From: Providencia sp. R33
GTDB lineage: Bacteria; Pseudomonadota; Gammaproteobacteria; Enterobacterales; Enterobacteriaceae
Reading direction: 5' to 3'
Assembly: GCF_019343475.1 (NCBI RefSeq)
Contig: NZ_CP072453.1
Location: forward strand, 744,001-808,000
DNA length: 64,000 nt
Below the pieces are notes generated by a model. It made no database searches and had not been told where the DNA came from. It was given only the letters and a program-made list of their open reading frames with translations. The position numbers and the translations under genes are program-made. Shown one piece after another: positions 51,217-59,908 of the stretch (the stretch's first letter is position 1; every line of letters starts with the position of its first letter).

Positions 51217-52968
51217 TTAGTGGCGAATAAAATTGGTATGAATGATATTGAGCAACTCATCACCGAATGAATTTGGATTGAGCATATTTTGTACGCCAAG
51301 AACGAACTTTCCTTCACCTGGGTCCATTTCTGAACTTAAGTGCTTTGACGAGACGATAATGTCTGTTGCTGCTAATTTCGATTTATAGTCGGACACCGCG
51401 CAGGAATCCATGATGTGTGGGATGCCTTTTTTCTCAAGGTACTGGCCAATTTTCATTTTCATCATCATGGAGGAGCCTTGCCCATTACCACATACCGCTA
51501 AAATGCGTACCGGTTTGGCGCCACTGTGCTCAATTGAGGTTGATTCAACTTCGTCGACTGTTTCAATTGCTGCTTCAAGTGCACCTTCAGCATCCTCTTC
51601 TGCGCGCAGTTTTTTCGCGGCGAAGTACATGTAGACAAGGGAAAGTGCGACAATCACAAAGAAGAACATTTTCGAGAATGAGAGGCCTTGCATAATCACT
51701 GGGAATGCAAGCGCCCAGTCAGCCATTCCCATCCAGCCGCTAAAATCGGTGCCTTGGCGGTTGATTAAGTCGATAGCCCATGCAGAACCTAAAATTTCGA
51801 TGACCCCCATCACGAAACACACTTTCATCACGGCTTTCCAACCGCCAAAGTGGTTTGCAAAGATACCGATGGTGGCATTGGAGAAGAACATCGGAATAAA
51901 GCCTGGGATGATCATAATCGGCGAATTGAAGGCTAACATACCCAATACCGCAGCAAACTGGCCTATTGCGCCCCACATAAAGCCGAAGACCATCGCATTC
52001 GGGGAAAAAGCATAGATAGCGGCACAGTCGATGGCGAGCACGGCATTAGGAATGACGCGCTCAGAAATACCTTTAAATGCTTCGGAAAGCTCTGCGACGA
52101 ACATCCGCACACCCGTCACGATGATTTGAATGGCAACGGCAAATTTCAGGCCTGTTTCAATAATGTAGATAGTCCAGTGGGTGGTGCCTGCCATGGTTTG
52201 TAGGTTAGTCAGACCAAAGGAAATTAAAATAACACCAAAAAAGAGCGTCATCACAATGGCAGTTGCAGAGATGCTATCGTGGAAAATATGCAACCATTTT
52301 GGCAATTTTAAGTTATCAACACTGTCTTTTTTATCCCCCAGTTTTGGGGCAACCTTGGTCGCTATCCATGAGGCAAACTGCTGCTGGTGGCCGATAGAAA
52401 AACCAGCTCCGCCAGTCACTTCTTGTGTCGGTTTAAACATGATATTGGAGGAGATCCCCCAGTACAGCGCCATCAAGACCGCGGAATACAAAATGGTTTC
52501 CCACATGCTTGAACCCAGCACAAAATAAAAAACAGCAATCAAGCCTGCTTGCTGGAACATGATGTGCCCTGTCAGCATGATGGTACGAATACCAGTGACT
52601 CGGCGAAAGAGCACTAACAGAATGTTAATAGCGAGGGCGAGTAACACGGTATAACCGACCCACGAATAGTTATCACCCATGGTTTCCATGGTAGCCATCA
52701 TTGAGGTATATGGGTCGATGACTGAACCTGTAAGACCGTGGTATTCAGACATTTTTTCGATGACGGGTTTAAAGCTAGACACCAAGGTGCTTGCTCCAAC
52801 ACCCACTAGCATAAAGCCGACAATTGTTTTGATTGTCCCCTTGAGGATTGTTGTACCATCACGCTTTAATAGCCAGTAACCAATAAATGTGACTAAGCCT
52901 AATAGTAGCGGTGCTTTCGTCATGACTTGGCTGTAAAAAATATAGAAAGCGTCGTATAAAAAATCCAT
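51217..52968 (-). CDS. ulaA: Ascorbate PTS permease, fused IIC-IIB (UlaA-UlaB)
   Basis: 583 residues from ATG 52968 with AGAGG upstream. Residues 1 to about 450 are the UlaA-type IIC membrane domain (GLVTFIGYWLLKRDG at the start, roughly ten spans). After an acidic linker of about 30 residues comes a complete IIB domain with phosphorylated Cys at about 493 (RILAVCGNGQGSSMMMKMKI). E. coli encodes UlaA and UlaB separately, so this is a natural fusion. It imports L-ascorbate as L-ascorbate 6-phosphate. First gene of the minus-strand ula operon. Confidence 0.92.
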   Translation of the reverse strand: MDFLYDAFYIFYSQVMTKAPLLLGLVTFIGYWLLKRDGTTILKGTIKTIVGFMLVGVGASTLVSSFKPVIEKMSEYHGLTGSVIDPYTSMMATMETMGDNYSWVGYTVLLALAINILLVLFRRVTGIRTIMLTGHIMFQQAGLIAVFYFVLGSSMWETILYSAVLMALYWGISSNIMFKPTQEVTGGAGFSIGHQQQFASWIATKVAPKLGDKKDSVDNLKLPKWLHIFHDSISATAIVMTLFFGVILISFGLTNLQTMAGTTHWTIYIIETGLKFAVAIQIIVTGVRMFVAELSEAFKGISERVIPNAVLAIDCAAIYAFSPNAMVFGFMWGAIGQFAAVLGMLAFNSPIMIIPGFIPMFFSNATIGIFANHFGGWKAVMKVCFVMGVIEILGSAWAIDLINRQGTDFSGWMGMADWALAFPVIMQGLSFSKMFFFVIVALSLVYMYFAAKKLRAEEDAEGALEAAIETVDEVESTSIEHSGAKPVRILAVCGNGQGSSMMMKMKIGQYLEKKGIPHIMDSCAVSDYKSKLAATDIIVSSKHLSSEMDPGEGKFVLGVQNMLNPNSFGDELLNIIHTNFIRH

Positions 52969-53370
52969 ATTTTTACCTCTAATCAAATTGTATTTGTAAT
53001 TTATATGGGTAATAGATTATTCATATTGATCGTATCTGGTGTTATTGCGATATAATCATTTAAAACAGATAAATGGTCGCGCAAAAATCAATTATGATCA
53101 AATGTAATCACGAATTGCTCTTTTATGATTGTTTGCATTTGTCTGTTTTTTTACCAGTAAAAAAATAAATAAATGGCGACCTGATCACGTAAAATTTAAA
53201 ATATTTAATAAAATCAACGTAGTAATTTTATTTATGTCAAATATCAATTTTTTGCATAGGCAGAGGTTGACAATATTGGATGAGATAAATAGAATCAAAA
53301 CTAATCACCAGTAATCATTTTCAATCATAAGTTGTCATTGATATGATTATTTCTTAATAAGGCGATAGTT
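52969..53370. other. Divergent ula regulatory region
   Basis: 402 bases between divergent ulaA-B and ulaR. Many AATCA/TGATT half-sites occur. The clearest pair is AATCATA (53323-53329) and TATGATT (53342-53348), with centres 19 bases apart. It should hold both promoters and UlaR operators. No gene seen. Confidence 0.5.
53323..53348. promoter_or_regulatory. Inverted repeat before ulaR, candidate UlaR operator
   Basis: AATCATA and TATGATT are perfect inverted arms with a 12-base spacer, 22 bases before the ulaR start. DeoR-type regulators bind such pairs. Candidate only. Confidence 0.4.
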
Positions 53371-54126
53371 ATGAATGAAGTGCAAAGACACAACGAAATC
53401 TTGTCGTTACTAGAAACGCAGCGGGTGATTAACGTTTCTCATATTACCGAACAGTTTAATGTGTCTCCTGCCACCGCTCGTCGTGATATTTCAAAGCTTG
53501 ATGAGCAAGGTAAGTTACGGAAAGTCCGTAATGGCGCAGAACGAATTGAAAAGAAAAAGCGTAAGTGGACACCGCTCAATATTAATAGCACTGACCACTA
53601 CGAAGAAAAATCAGAAATTGCCATCAAAGCTGCGGAGCTTTGTCTCCCTGGGGAAAGCGCAGTGATCAACTGTGGCTCAACCGCCTTTATGTTAGGGCAA
53701 CAGCTTTGTGGTAAAAATGTACAGATTGTGACCAATTACTTCCCGTTAGCCAGTTATTTAATTGATGAAGACCATGACGACGTCATTTTAATTGGTGGGC
53801 AGTATAACAAGGCACAAAACATCTTTTTAAACCCAGCCCTCAATACGTTGATGGGCTATGCAGGTAACTGGATGTTCACGTCAGGGAAGGGATTAACGGA
53901 AGCTGGTTTATATAAAGCCGATATGCTAACCGCCGTGGCTGAGCAGCAGATGCTAGATCAAATCGATAAATTAGTGGTGGTTGTCGACAGTTCCAAGGTA
54001 GGCCATCGAACAGGGATGTTATTTTGTCCAGCTAATAAGATTGATGTACTTATCACGGGAAGAAATGCAAACCCAGAGGTGATAAAAGGGATTAAAGCGC
54101 AAGGGACTCGCGTGATCCTCGCCTAG
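53371..54126 (+). CDS. ulaR: DeoR-family regulator UlaR
   Basis: 251 residues. N-terminal DeoR HTH (RHNEILSLLETQRVINVSHI, FNVSPATARRDISKLDEQGK) and C-terminal sugar-phosphate-sensing domain (INCGSTAFMLGQQLCG, VVVVDSSKVGHR). UlaR represses ula genes in E. coli and responds to L-ascorbate 6-phosphate. It is divergent from the IICB gene and followed by ulaG. Confidence 0.92.
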   Translation: MNEVQRHNEILSLLETQRVINVSHITEQFNVSPATARRDISKLDEQGKLRKVRNGAERIEKKKRKWTPLNINSTDHYEEKSEIAIKAAELCLPGESAVINCGSTAFMLGQQLCGKNVQIVTNYFPLASYLIDEDHDDVILIGGQYNKAQNIFLNPALNTLMGYAGNWMFTSGKGLTEAGLYKADMLTAVAEQQMLDQIDKLVVVVDSSKVGHRTGMLFCPANKIDVLITGRNANPEVIKGIKAQGTRVILA

Positions 54127-54171
54127 TTTAGCCGACTACCTGATTTATTGAATTTAAACAAATTTGCCTTC

Positions 54172-54197
54172 ATGCCTTAATTCTTTCATTAAGGCAT
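54172..54197. repeat. Perfect hairpin between ulaR and ulaG
   Basis: ATGCCTTAAT (54172-54181) pairs over 10 bp with ATTAAGGCAT (54188-54197), 6-base loop. No T run follows; it may be an operator or a processing stem. Confidence 0.55.
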
Positions 54198-54239
54198 CGG
54201 GCTCCTGACATCTAAAATTCTGGAAAAGGTATTATCACT

Positions 54240-55307
54240 ATGAGCAAAGTCAATGAAATTACACGTGAATCTTGGATTTTAAGCACATTTCCTGAGTGGG
54301 GAACGTGGCTAAATGAAGAAATTGAAAAAACCGTTGTTGAGCCCAATACATTTTCAATGTGGTGGTTAGGTTGCACAGGTATTTGGTTGAAAAGTGCGGG
54401 TAATACCAATATTTCTATCGATTTTTGGTGCGGCACAGGGAAAAAAACACAAAAAAATCCACTGATGAACAAGCAACACCAAATGATGCGTATGGGGGGA
54501 GTCGAAGCGCTACAACCTAATTTACGTACGGCAATTTTCCCCCTTGACCCATTTGCAATCAAAGAAGTGGATGCGATTCTAGCCTCTCACGACCATGCTG
54601 ACCATATCGATGTTAACGTGGCGGCAGCCGTGCTACAAAACTGCGGTGACCATGTTAAGTTTATTGGCCCGCAAGCGTGCGTGGATTTATGGACAAAATG
54701 GGGCGTACCTACAGAGCGCTGTGTAGTGGCAAAAGTGGGTGATGTGCTAGAAGTCGGAGATATGAAAATCCGTGTGTTAGATTCCTTCGACCGAACTGCG
54801 TTAGTGACGTTGCCGCAGGGGGTGTCTTCCTATGATAAAGCCATTTTGGATGGCATGGACTCCCGCGCAGTGAATTATTTAATTGAAACCACGGGCGGTT
54901 CTGTTTATCACTCAGGTGATTCCCACTATTCAAACTATTATGCGGCTCATGGTAACCGTTACAATATCGACGTCGCATTACTGTCTTACGGCGAAAACCC
55001 ACGTGGTGTGACGGATAAAATGACCTCTTCGGACATTTTGCGTGCCGCAGAATCATTAAATTGCGAACGCGTTATTCCATTCCACCACGATATTTGGGCG
55101 AACTTCCAAAATGACCCGCGTGAAATTGAAGTGTTGTGGAATATGAAAAAAGAGCGTTTGCAATACACGTTTGCCCCGTTCTTCTGGCAAGTGGGCGGCA
55201 AATATACTTATCCAACCGATAAAGACCGTATGCATTATCAGCACTTCCGTGGCTTTAACGACATCTTTAAAAATGAGCCAGAGCTGCCCTATAAAGCATT
55301 CTTATAG
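54240..55307 (+). CDS. ulaG: L-ascorbate-6-phosphate lactonase
   Basis: 355 residues of the metallo-beta-lactamase fold. The HxHxDH motif lies in LASHDHADHIDVN near residue 117, with further His ligands in YHSGDSHYSNYY and VIPFHHDIWANF. It opens L-ascorbate 6-phosphate to 3-keto-L-gulonate 6-phosphate, the substrate of UlaD. Follows ulaR by 113 bases that include a hairpin. Confidence 0.95.
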   Translation: MSKVNEITRESWILSTFPEWGTWLNEEIEKTVVEPNTFSMWWLGCTGIWLKSAGNTNISIDFWCGTGKKTQKNPLMNKQHQMMRMGGVEALQPNLRTAIFPLDPFAIKEVDAILASHDHADHIDVNVAAAVLQNCGDHVKFIGPQACVDLWTKWGVPTERCVVAKVGDVLEVGDMKIRVLDSFDRTALVTLPQGVSSYDKAILDGMDSRAVNYLIETTGGSVYHSGDSHYSNYYAAHGNRYNIDVALLSYGENPRGVTDKMTSSDILRAAESLNCERVIPFHHDIWANFQNDPREIEVLWNMKKERLQYTFAPFFWQVGGKYTYPTDKDRMHYQHFRGFNDIFKNEPELPYKAFL

Positions 55308-55328
55308 TTATTGATAAACTCATTCATA

Positions 55329-55357
55329 GCAGAGGCGAAAACGCTTCTGCTTTTTTT
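55329..55357 (+). terminator. Terminator after ulaG
   Basis: GCAGAGGCG (55329-55337) pairs with CGCTTCTGC (55342-55350), one wobble, followed by TTTTTTT. Confidence 0.9.
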
Positions 55358-55370
55358 ATTTTGAAGCATA

Positions 55371-55399
55371 AAAAAACCGCCAACAGGATGTGGCGGTTT
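55371..55399 (-). terminator. Terminator after afuC
   Basis: On the minus strand AAACCGCCA pairs with TGGCGGTTT and is followed by a run of T. Confidence 0.88.
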
Positions 55400-55420
55400 G
55401 GTGTTTAAGGTAACAGTTGA

Positions 55421-56461
55421 TTATTCAAGTACAAACATGCCGTAAGGGTGAATTTGCAGATACAGATTTTCCCCTACACTTGGTTGTAACTGGGTAGCAT
55501 TAATTTGCAGCAACATAGATTGACCATGCCAATCAACTGTGACTTCATATTGGGGCCCCATATAGGCAACGTGGGTGATGGTACAACGTTGGCTATCATC
55601 ACCTTGTGTGCTTAAAGTAATGGCTTCAGGGCGAACACCCACAGTGACCTGCGTTTGCGTTGAGGTAATTTGCGCAGGACGTGGCAAGCGATAATTAAAG
55701 ATATCAACAGAATCAGCGGTCAATATCGCAGGGAAAATGTTGGCATCCCCCATAAAGCTGGCCATAAATTTCGACGCTGGCTGGCGGTAGAGTTCCTGCG
55801 GTGAACCCAATTGCATGATTTTCCCTTTGTTCATGACTAGAACCATATCGGATACCGCGAAGGCTTCACTTTGGTCATGGGTAACGTACAAAGAGGTAAT
55901 GTTAAATTGTTGTTGTAGCTCACGAATTTTCTCACGCATGCTGCGACGCAAGTTAGCATCCAAGTTACTTAACGGCTCATCAAATAACAGCACTTTTGGC
56001 TTGAGGATCAAGGCACGGGCTAAGGCGACACGCTGTTGCTGTCCCCCAGAGATTTGGTCAACAAAGCGGTCAGCAAAGCCGGCTAAATCCACCAGCTCTA
56101 ATGCTTCGTCGACCCGTTTTTTGATTTCTGCTTTCGGTAAGCCTAACATCTTCAAGCCGTAACCTACGTTATCCCCTAAAGACATGTGTGGGAACAAGGC
56201 ATAGGACTGGAACACCATACAAATATCACGTTGTTGTATTGAACGGTCGGTTACATCTTCGCCATCAATAAACATGCGGCCTTCAGTCGGCTTTTCGAGC
56301 CCTGCAACTAAACGTAAAACGGTGGTTTTCCCGCAACCTGATGGGCCTAATAAGGTCACCATGCTGCCTTGAGGAATAGAAAGACTTAAATCATCAATGA
56401 CCGTGTTGGTGCCAAAGCGTTTAGTCACATTTTTTAATTCAACAAAATTATGTTGTGTCAT
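55421..56461 (-). CDS. afuC: Sugar-phosphate ABC importer ATPase (AfuC-like)
   Basis: 346 residues from ATG 56461 with GGGAG upstream; a longer frame start overlaps afuB. Walker A (LLGPSGCGKTTVLRLVAGLE), signature (DQISGGQQQRVALARALILK), Walker B (LLFDEPLSNLD) and a C-terminal TOBE-type domain. It belongs to the FbpC/PotA group, once annotated as ferric-iron transport. With AfuA and the neighbouring uhp-type genes it is more likely to power hexose-phosphate import. Last gene of the unit, 16 bases after afuB. Confidence 0.9.
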   Translation of the reverse strand: MTQHNFVELKNVTKRFGTNTVIDDLSLSIPQGSMVTLLGPSGCGKTTVLRLVAGLEKPTEGRMFIDGEDVTDRSIQQRDICMVFQSYALFPHMSLGDNVGYGLKMLGLPKAEIKKRVDEALELVDLAGFADRFVDQISGGQQQRVALARALILKPKVLLFDEPLSNLDANLRRSMREKIRELQQQFNITSLYVTHDQSEAFAVSDMVLVMNKGKIMQLGSPQELYRQPASKFMASFMGDANIFPAILTADSVDIFNYRLPRPAQITSTQTQVTVGVRPEAITLSTQGDDSQRCTITHVAYMGPQYEVTVDWHGQSMLLQINATQLQPSVGENLYLQIHPYGMFVLE

Positions 56462-56477
56462 GTCAGTTACTCCCTGA

Positions 56478-58556
56478 TCACTGTGCATTTTTGGCTTTGG
56501 AACGTGAAACACGGGCTTCGCCAATCAAATAGTCAAATAAGAAGATAATTGCGAGCATGACTACAATCAAAATGGAGCCATAAGCAATCGCAACGCCATA
56601 CTCACCATCCTCAACACGGTTAAGAATGTAAGCGGTGGCAACGCGTGTATCAGGGGTAACCAAGAACACAATCGCACTGACCGTGGTGATGGCTCGAACA
56701 AAGCTGTAAATCAGCGCGGACAAAATGGCAGGGCGCAAGAGCGGCAGTAAGATAAAGAAAATAGTGCGCATGGAACCTGCTCGCAAGCTCAATGAGGCTT
56801 CATCTAGTGATTTATCAATTTGCCCCAACCCTGCGATACCTGCGCGGATCCCCACAGGGACGTTACGCATGGTCATCGAAATAATCACGATGGCGGCTGT
56901 ACCCGTTAAATAGAACGGGGTGTCGTTAAAGGCTAAGATGTATGACACACCAGCAACGGTACCCGGTACGGCGAAACATAACATGGTGGTGAATTCGATG
57001 GTTTTCTTGCCACGGAAATCTTGGCGCACCACGATATAAGCAATTAACAAGCCGAGAATAGCCGTAATTGGTGCCGCAATCCCCGCATACAGAAGAGTAT
57101 CGAGCAATGAAGGCCATGCGCCGTCACTCATACCTTGGCCGAATAACTTAATAAAGTTATCCAGAGTTAAGGTGTAGTCCACACCCCAGTTCACCGTAAA
57201 GCTTCCGTAGAAAATGCTACCATATAACAGCACGTTAAAGGCAACCCAAATCGCTAAGAAGAGAGTCACCGTGGTAATTAAAGATGATGGCAGCGGTTGG
57301 ACATCACCACGGTAAGATTTACCAGAAACCGTGACGTACGAACGCTTACCAATCCACATATACTGCACGCAGAATACCAACAGCGAGAACACTAATAAGG
57401 AAGCACCCAAGGTACTGGCGGCTTGGTAATCTAACTGTGAACCCGTGATATAGAAGTAAATTTGCGTAGCTAATACGTCAAAGTTACCGCCTAACACTAA
57501 CGGGTTACTAAAGTCCGCGAGTGACTGAACGATAACAATTAAAAATGCATTGGCTAGTGCTGGCTTCAGTAATGGCATAAACACATTAAAGAAGGTCTGG
57601 TAGCGGTTAGCACGCAGGGTGTAAGAGGCTTCTTCCAAAGATGGGTGAATGGTTTTAATCGCACCATCCAAAATCATAAATGACATTGGTGTAAAGGCCA
57701 GAACCTGTGCGAGCCAAATTCCTGTAAAACCATACAACCAGTTGGTATTTTCTAACCCCATGTAAGTGGCGAGGAATTCAGTAATATAGCCTGAGCGACC
57801 CATCATCAAGGTCACACCAAGGCCGACAACGAATGGCGGTGTCACAATTGGTAAGATAGAAAACACGCGACCAATAATGGCAGAGCGTTTCGCAATACGT
57901 GTGGTGTAAATAGCTAAAATTAACCCAAAGAAGGTACAACCCGCACCCACGGCTAAAGAGAGAAATACCGAGTTAATGATGACTTGAACTATATGGGATT
58001 GCGTTAAAATTGCCACAAAGGCAAATGGCGCAAAATCCCCATTACCATCAGTAAACATCGGGATAAAAATCGCCACACTTGGGAAGACGATAAACAGTGT
58101 GATCAGTGCAACAACGGTGATTAACGAGCCAATGACAAATTGGTCGCCGCCCAGCCATTCAAGGCGGGTTAGCGCGTGCGTCATCACCATACCTAAGGCA
58201 ATAAACAGCACAATGGCTGAATAACCAAGCCCCTTACCATCAAAGTAAGCTGTGACTATCACTACAACGGCAGTGAGTGCCGCAACGGCAATATCGAAAT
58301 AATGGCGAGTTTTATGGTAACGATCCGCTGGTGTTAACGGGCGAATAAACAGCACAGATGGTAAGAGATACCAAAGCCAGCTAATATTCAGGCTGCTCCA
58401 CCCATAAGCGGCGAGGATTTCATCTTGCGTCGAGTCAAGTAAGCCATAATCCAGACTCCAAGACGGCAACAAGGCGAAACCAACCCAAGCTAATAGCAGC
58501 CAAAAAAAGGTGCTATCTCGCTTTTTAGGTGGTGTCAGAGCTAGGGTTTGAGACAT
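56478..58556 (-). CDS. afuB: Sugar-phosphate ABC importer permease (AfuB-like)
   Basis: 692 residues from ATG 58556, with AGGGGGAT upstream. It is a fused double permease of the FbpB type. After about four N-terminal spans come two permease halves, each with an EAA loop: LEEASYTLRANRYQTFFNVF and LDEASLSLRAGSMRTIFFIL. It forms the inner-membrane channel with AfuC. A 300-base gap with dispersed repeats separates it from afuA. Confidence 0.9.
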   Translation of the reverse strand: MSQTLALTPPKKRDSTFFWLLLAWVGFALLPSWSLDYGLLDSTQDEILAAYGWSSLNISWLWYLLPSVLFIRPLTPADRYHKTRHYFDIAVAALTAVVVIVTAYFDGKGLGYSAIVLFIALGMVMTHALTRLEWLGGDQFVIGSLITVVALITLFIVFPSVAIFIPMFTDGNGDFAPFAFVAILTQSHIVQVIINSVFLSLAVGAGCTFFGLILAIYTTRIAKRSAIIGRVFSILPIVTPPFVVGLGVTLMMGRSGYITEFLATYMGLENTNWLYGFTGIWLAQVLAFTPMSFMILDGAIKTIHPSLEEASYTLRANRYQTFFNVFMPLLKPALANAFLIVIVQSLADFSNPLVLGGNFDVLATQIYFYITGSQLDYQAASTLGASLLVFSLLVFCVQYMWIGKRSYVTVSGKSYRGDVQPLPSSLITTVTLFLAIWVAFNVLLYGSIFYGSFTVNWGVDYTLTLDNFIKLFGQGMSDGAWPSLLDTLLYAGIAAPITAILGLLIAYIVVRQDFRGKKTIEFTTMLCFAVPGTVAGVSYILAFNDTPFYLTGTAAIVIISMTMRNVPVGIRAGIAGLGQIDKSLDEASLSLRAGSMRTIFFILLPLLRPAILSALIYSFVRAITTVSAIVFLVTPDTRVATAYILNRVEDGEYGVAIAYGSILIVVMLAIIFLFDYLIGEARVSRSKAKNAQ

Positions 58557-58579
58557 AGATCCCCCTAAGCTCGTCATAT

Positions 58580-58678
58580 TTTGTGTTGTCACGGTGTTGG
58601 CTGCGCTTTGTTATCCTAGAAACATACTTGTGTATGCTCCTAGGAATAACGTCACTTACCACCTTGTGACAACCCAAA
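58580..58678. repeat. Palindromic dispersed repeat, copy B
   Basis: Imperfect palindrome: TTTGTGTTGTCACGGTG at the left and CACCTTGTGACAACCCAAA at the right, with the same centre as copy A (ACATACTT-N-TGTATGCTCCT). It lies between afuA and afuB. Confidence 0.8.
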
Positions 58679-58721
58679 CTATTTAGAGCTTAATGATAAT
58701 AGTTAGAATTTTTATCTAGTT

Positions 58722-58793
58722 ATATTTTGCGCTGTCACGGTGTTGGCTTCGCTCAGCCAAACCTTAACAACACGAATAATTTAGAGCTTAATT
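58722..58793. repeat. Palindromic dispersed repeat, copy C, centre deleted
   Basis: Begins like copy B (TTTTGCGCTGTCACGGTGTT) and ends like it, including the flank ATTTAGAGCTTAAT found at 58681-58694 and 58779-58792. The central hairpin core is missing. Copies B and C form a tandem pair. Confidence 0.7.
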
Positions 58794-58856
58794 AAATGAA
58801 TTTTTATTTTAGTTAAGTAAGTGCTCAGTGCGGCGCATTCACGCCGCACAGGGTGG

Positions 58857-59888
58857 TTATTTACTCATTTTGACTTCAGTAACCCACTTGTTGATTAAAT
58901 TCTTACGGACATCGGCGTCGCCGTATTTATCCATATCGTAATTAATCAGGTTCAGGTCATTCAGTTTTAACGAAATTGGTGATGATTCAGCCGTGGTATT
59001 GGTGAGGATTTGGTAAGATTTACCTTCTTTCCAGCTCAGTTCTTGAGCTTCTTTAGACAGCACGAAATCCACGAACAGTTTAGCGTTGTCCATGTTACGG
59101 GCATTTTTCAGGATACTGATCCCGCCGATTTCATAACCCGTACCTTCACAAGGTGCGATTAATTCTAATGGCGCACCATTTTCCACTTCTAATGAATAAT
59201 CATGTAAGAAGCCGATACCAATCGCGGATTCGCCACGCGCTGCGTTACGTGCTGGGGCAATACCTGATTTGGTGTATTGAGAGATATTTGAGTTTAGTTT
59301 TTTCAAGTAATCAAAGGCTTGCTCGTTACCCCAAAGTTGGTCAAACGTGGCTAATGCGGTATACGCAGTCCCTGAACTTTGTGGGTCAGCGATTTGAATT
59401 TCGCCTTTGTATTCAGGTTTGATTAAATCTTTCCAGCAAGTTGGAATTGGTAAGCCTTTTTCTTTTAAGCGATCTTTATTCACACCAAAACCTAAAATTC
59501 CGATGTAAACCGCAGATGAGTAGTTACCTTTGCGTTTAGCAGGGTCTTGGAATTGTGGCATGATCTCAGCGAGTTTCGGTGATTTGTATGGCTCAAGTAA
59601 ATCCATTTCTCCCGCTTGTGAATGTGGGTCTAACGTACCGCCATACCACACGTCTGCTTGTGGGTTACGTTTTTCAGCTTCGATTTTAGCTAAAGTACTC
59701 CCTGAACCGTTACGTACAAACGTAGTTTTTACATCATATTTTTTAGCGAATGCTTGGGTTTCTGTTTCGCACATTGCGTTGGTTGCGCTACAGTAAACCA
59801 CAAGGCGACCCGCCGCACTTGCAGTGGTTGAAATTGCGGCGAGGGATAAACCTGCTGCGATTAGAGTAGAGAGAGTTTTCAGTTTCAT
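58857..59888 (-). CDS. afuA: Sugar-phosphate-binding periplasmic protein (AfuA-like)
   Basis: 343 residues from ATG 59888, with AAAGGA 6 bases upstream; an in-frame TTG two codons earlier overlaps that site. Signal peptide ends near ISTTASAAG. Mature domain resembles AfuA/FbpA binding proteins (RLVVYCSATNAMCETETQAF, ADVWYGGTLDPHSQAGEMDL, IGIGFLHDYSLE). AfuA of Actinobacillus pleuropneumoniae and Citrobacter rodentium binds glucose 6-phosphate-type sugars rather than iron. 20 bases after uhpC, so probably co-transcribed. Confidence 0.88.
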   Translation of the reverse strand: MKLKTLSTLIAAGLSLAAISTTASAAGRLVVYCSATNAMCETETQAFAKKYDVKTTFVRNGSGSTLAKIEAEKRNPQADVWYGGTLDPHSQAGEMDLLEPYKSPKLAEIMPQFQDPAKRKGNYSSAVYIGILGFGVNKDRLKEKGLPIPTCWKDLIKPEYKGEIQIADPQSSGTAYTALATFDQLWGNEQAFDYLKKLNSNISQYTKSGIAPARNAARGESAIGIGFLHDYSLEVENGAPLELIAPCEGTGYEIGGISILKNARNMDNAKLFVDFVLSKEAQELSWKEGKSYQILTNTTAESSPISLKLNDLNLINYDMDKYGDADVRKNLINKWVTEVKMSK

Positions 59889-59908
59889 TTTCAATCCTTT
59901 ATCAGATT

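Noticed and set aside
53085..53115. CRP site in the ula divergent region
   Set aside because: TATGATCAAATGTAATCAC resembles a CRP site only in part; the TCACA half is shifted out of register.
55421..59888. Ferric iron transporter (FbpABC/AfuABC by name)
   Set aside because: Sequence class alone would allow it, but the uhpABC-type neighbours and AfuA similarity favour sugar phosphates. Iron is kept as an alternative.
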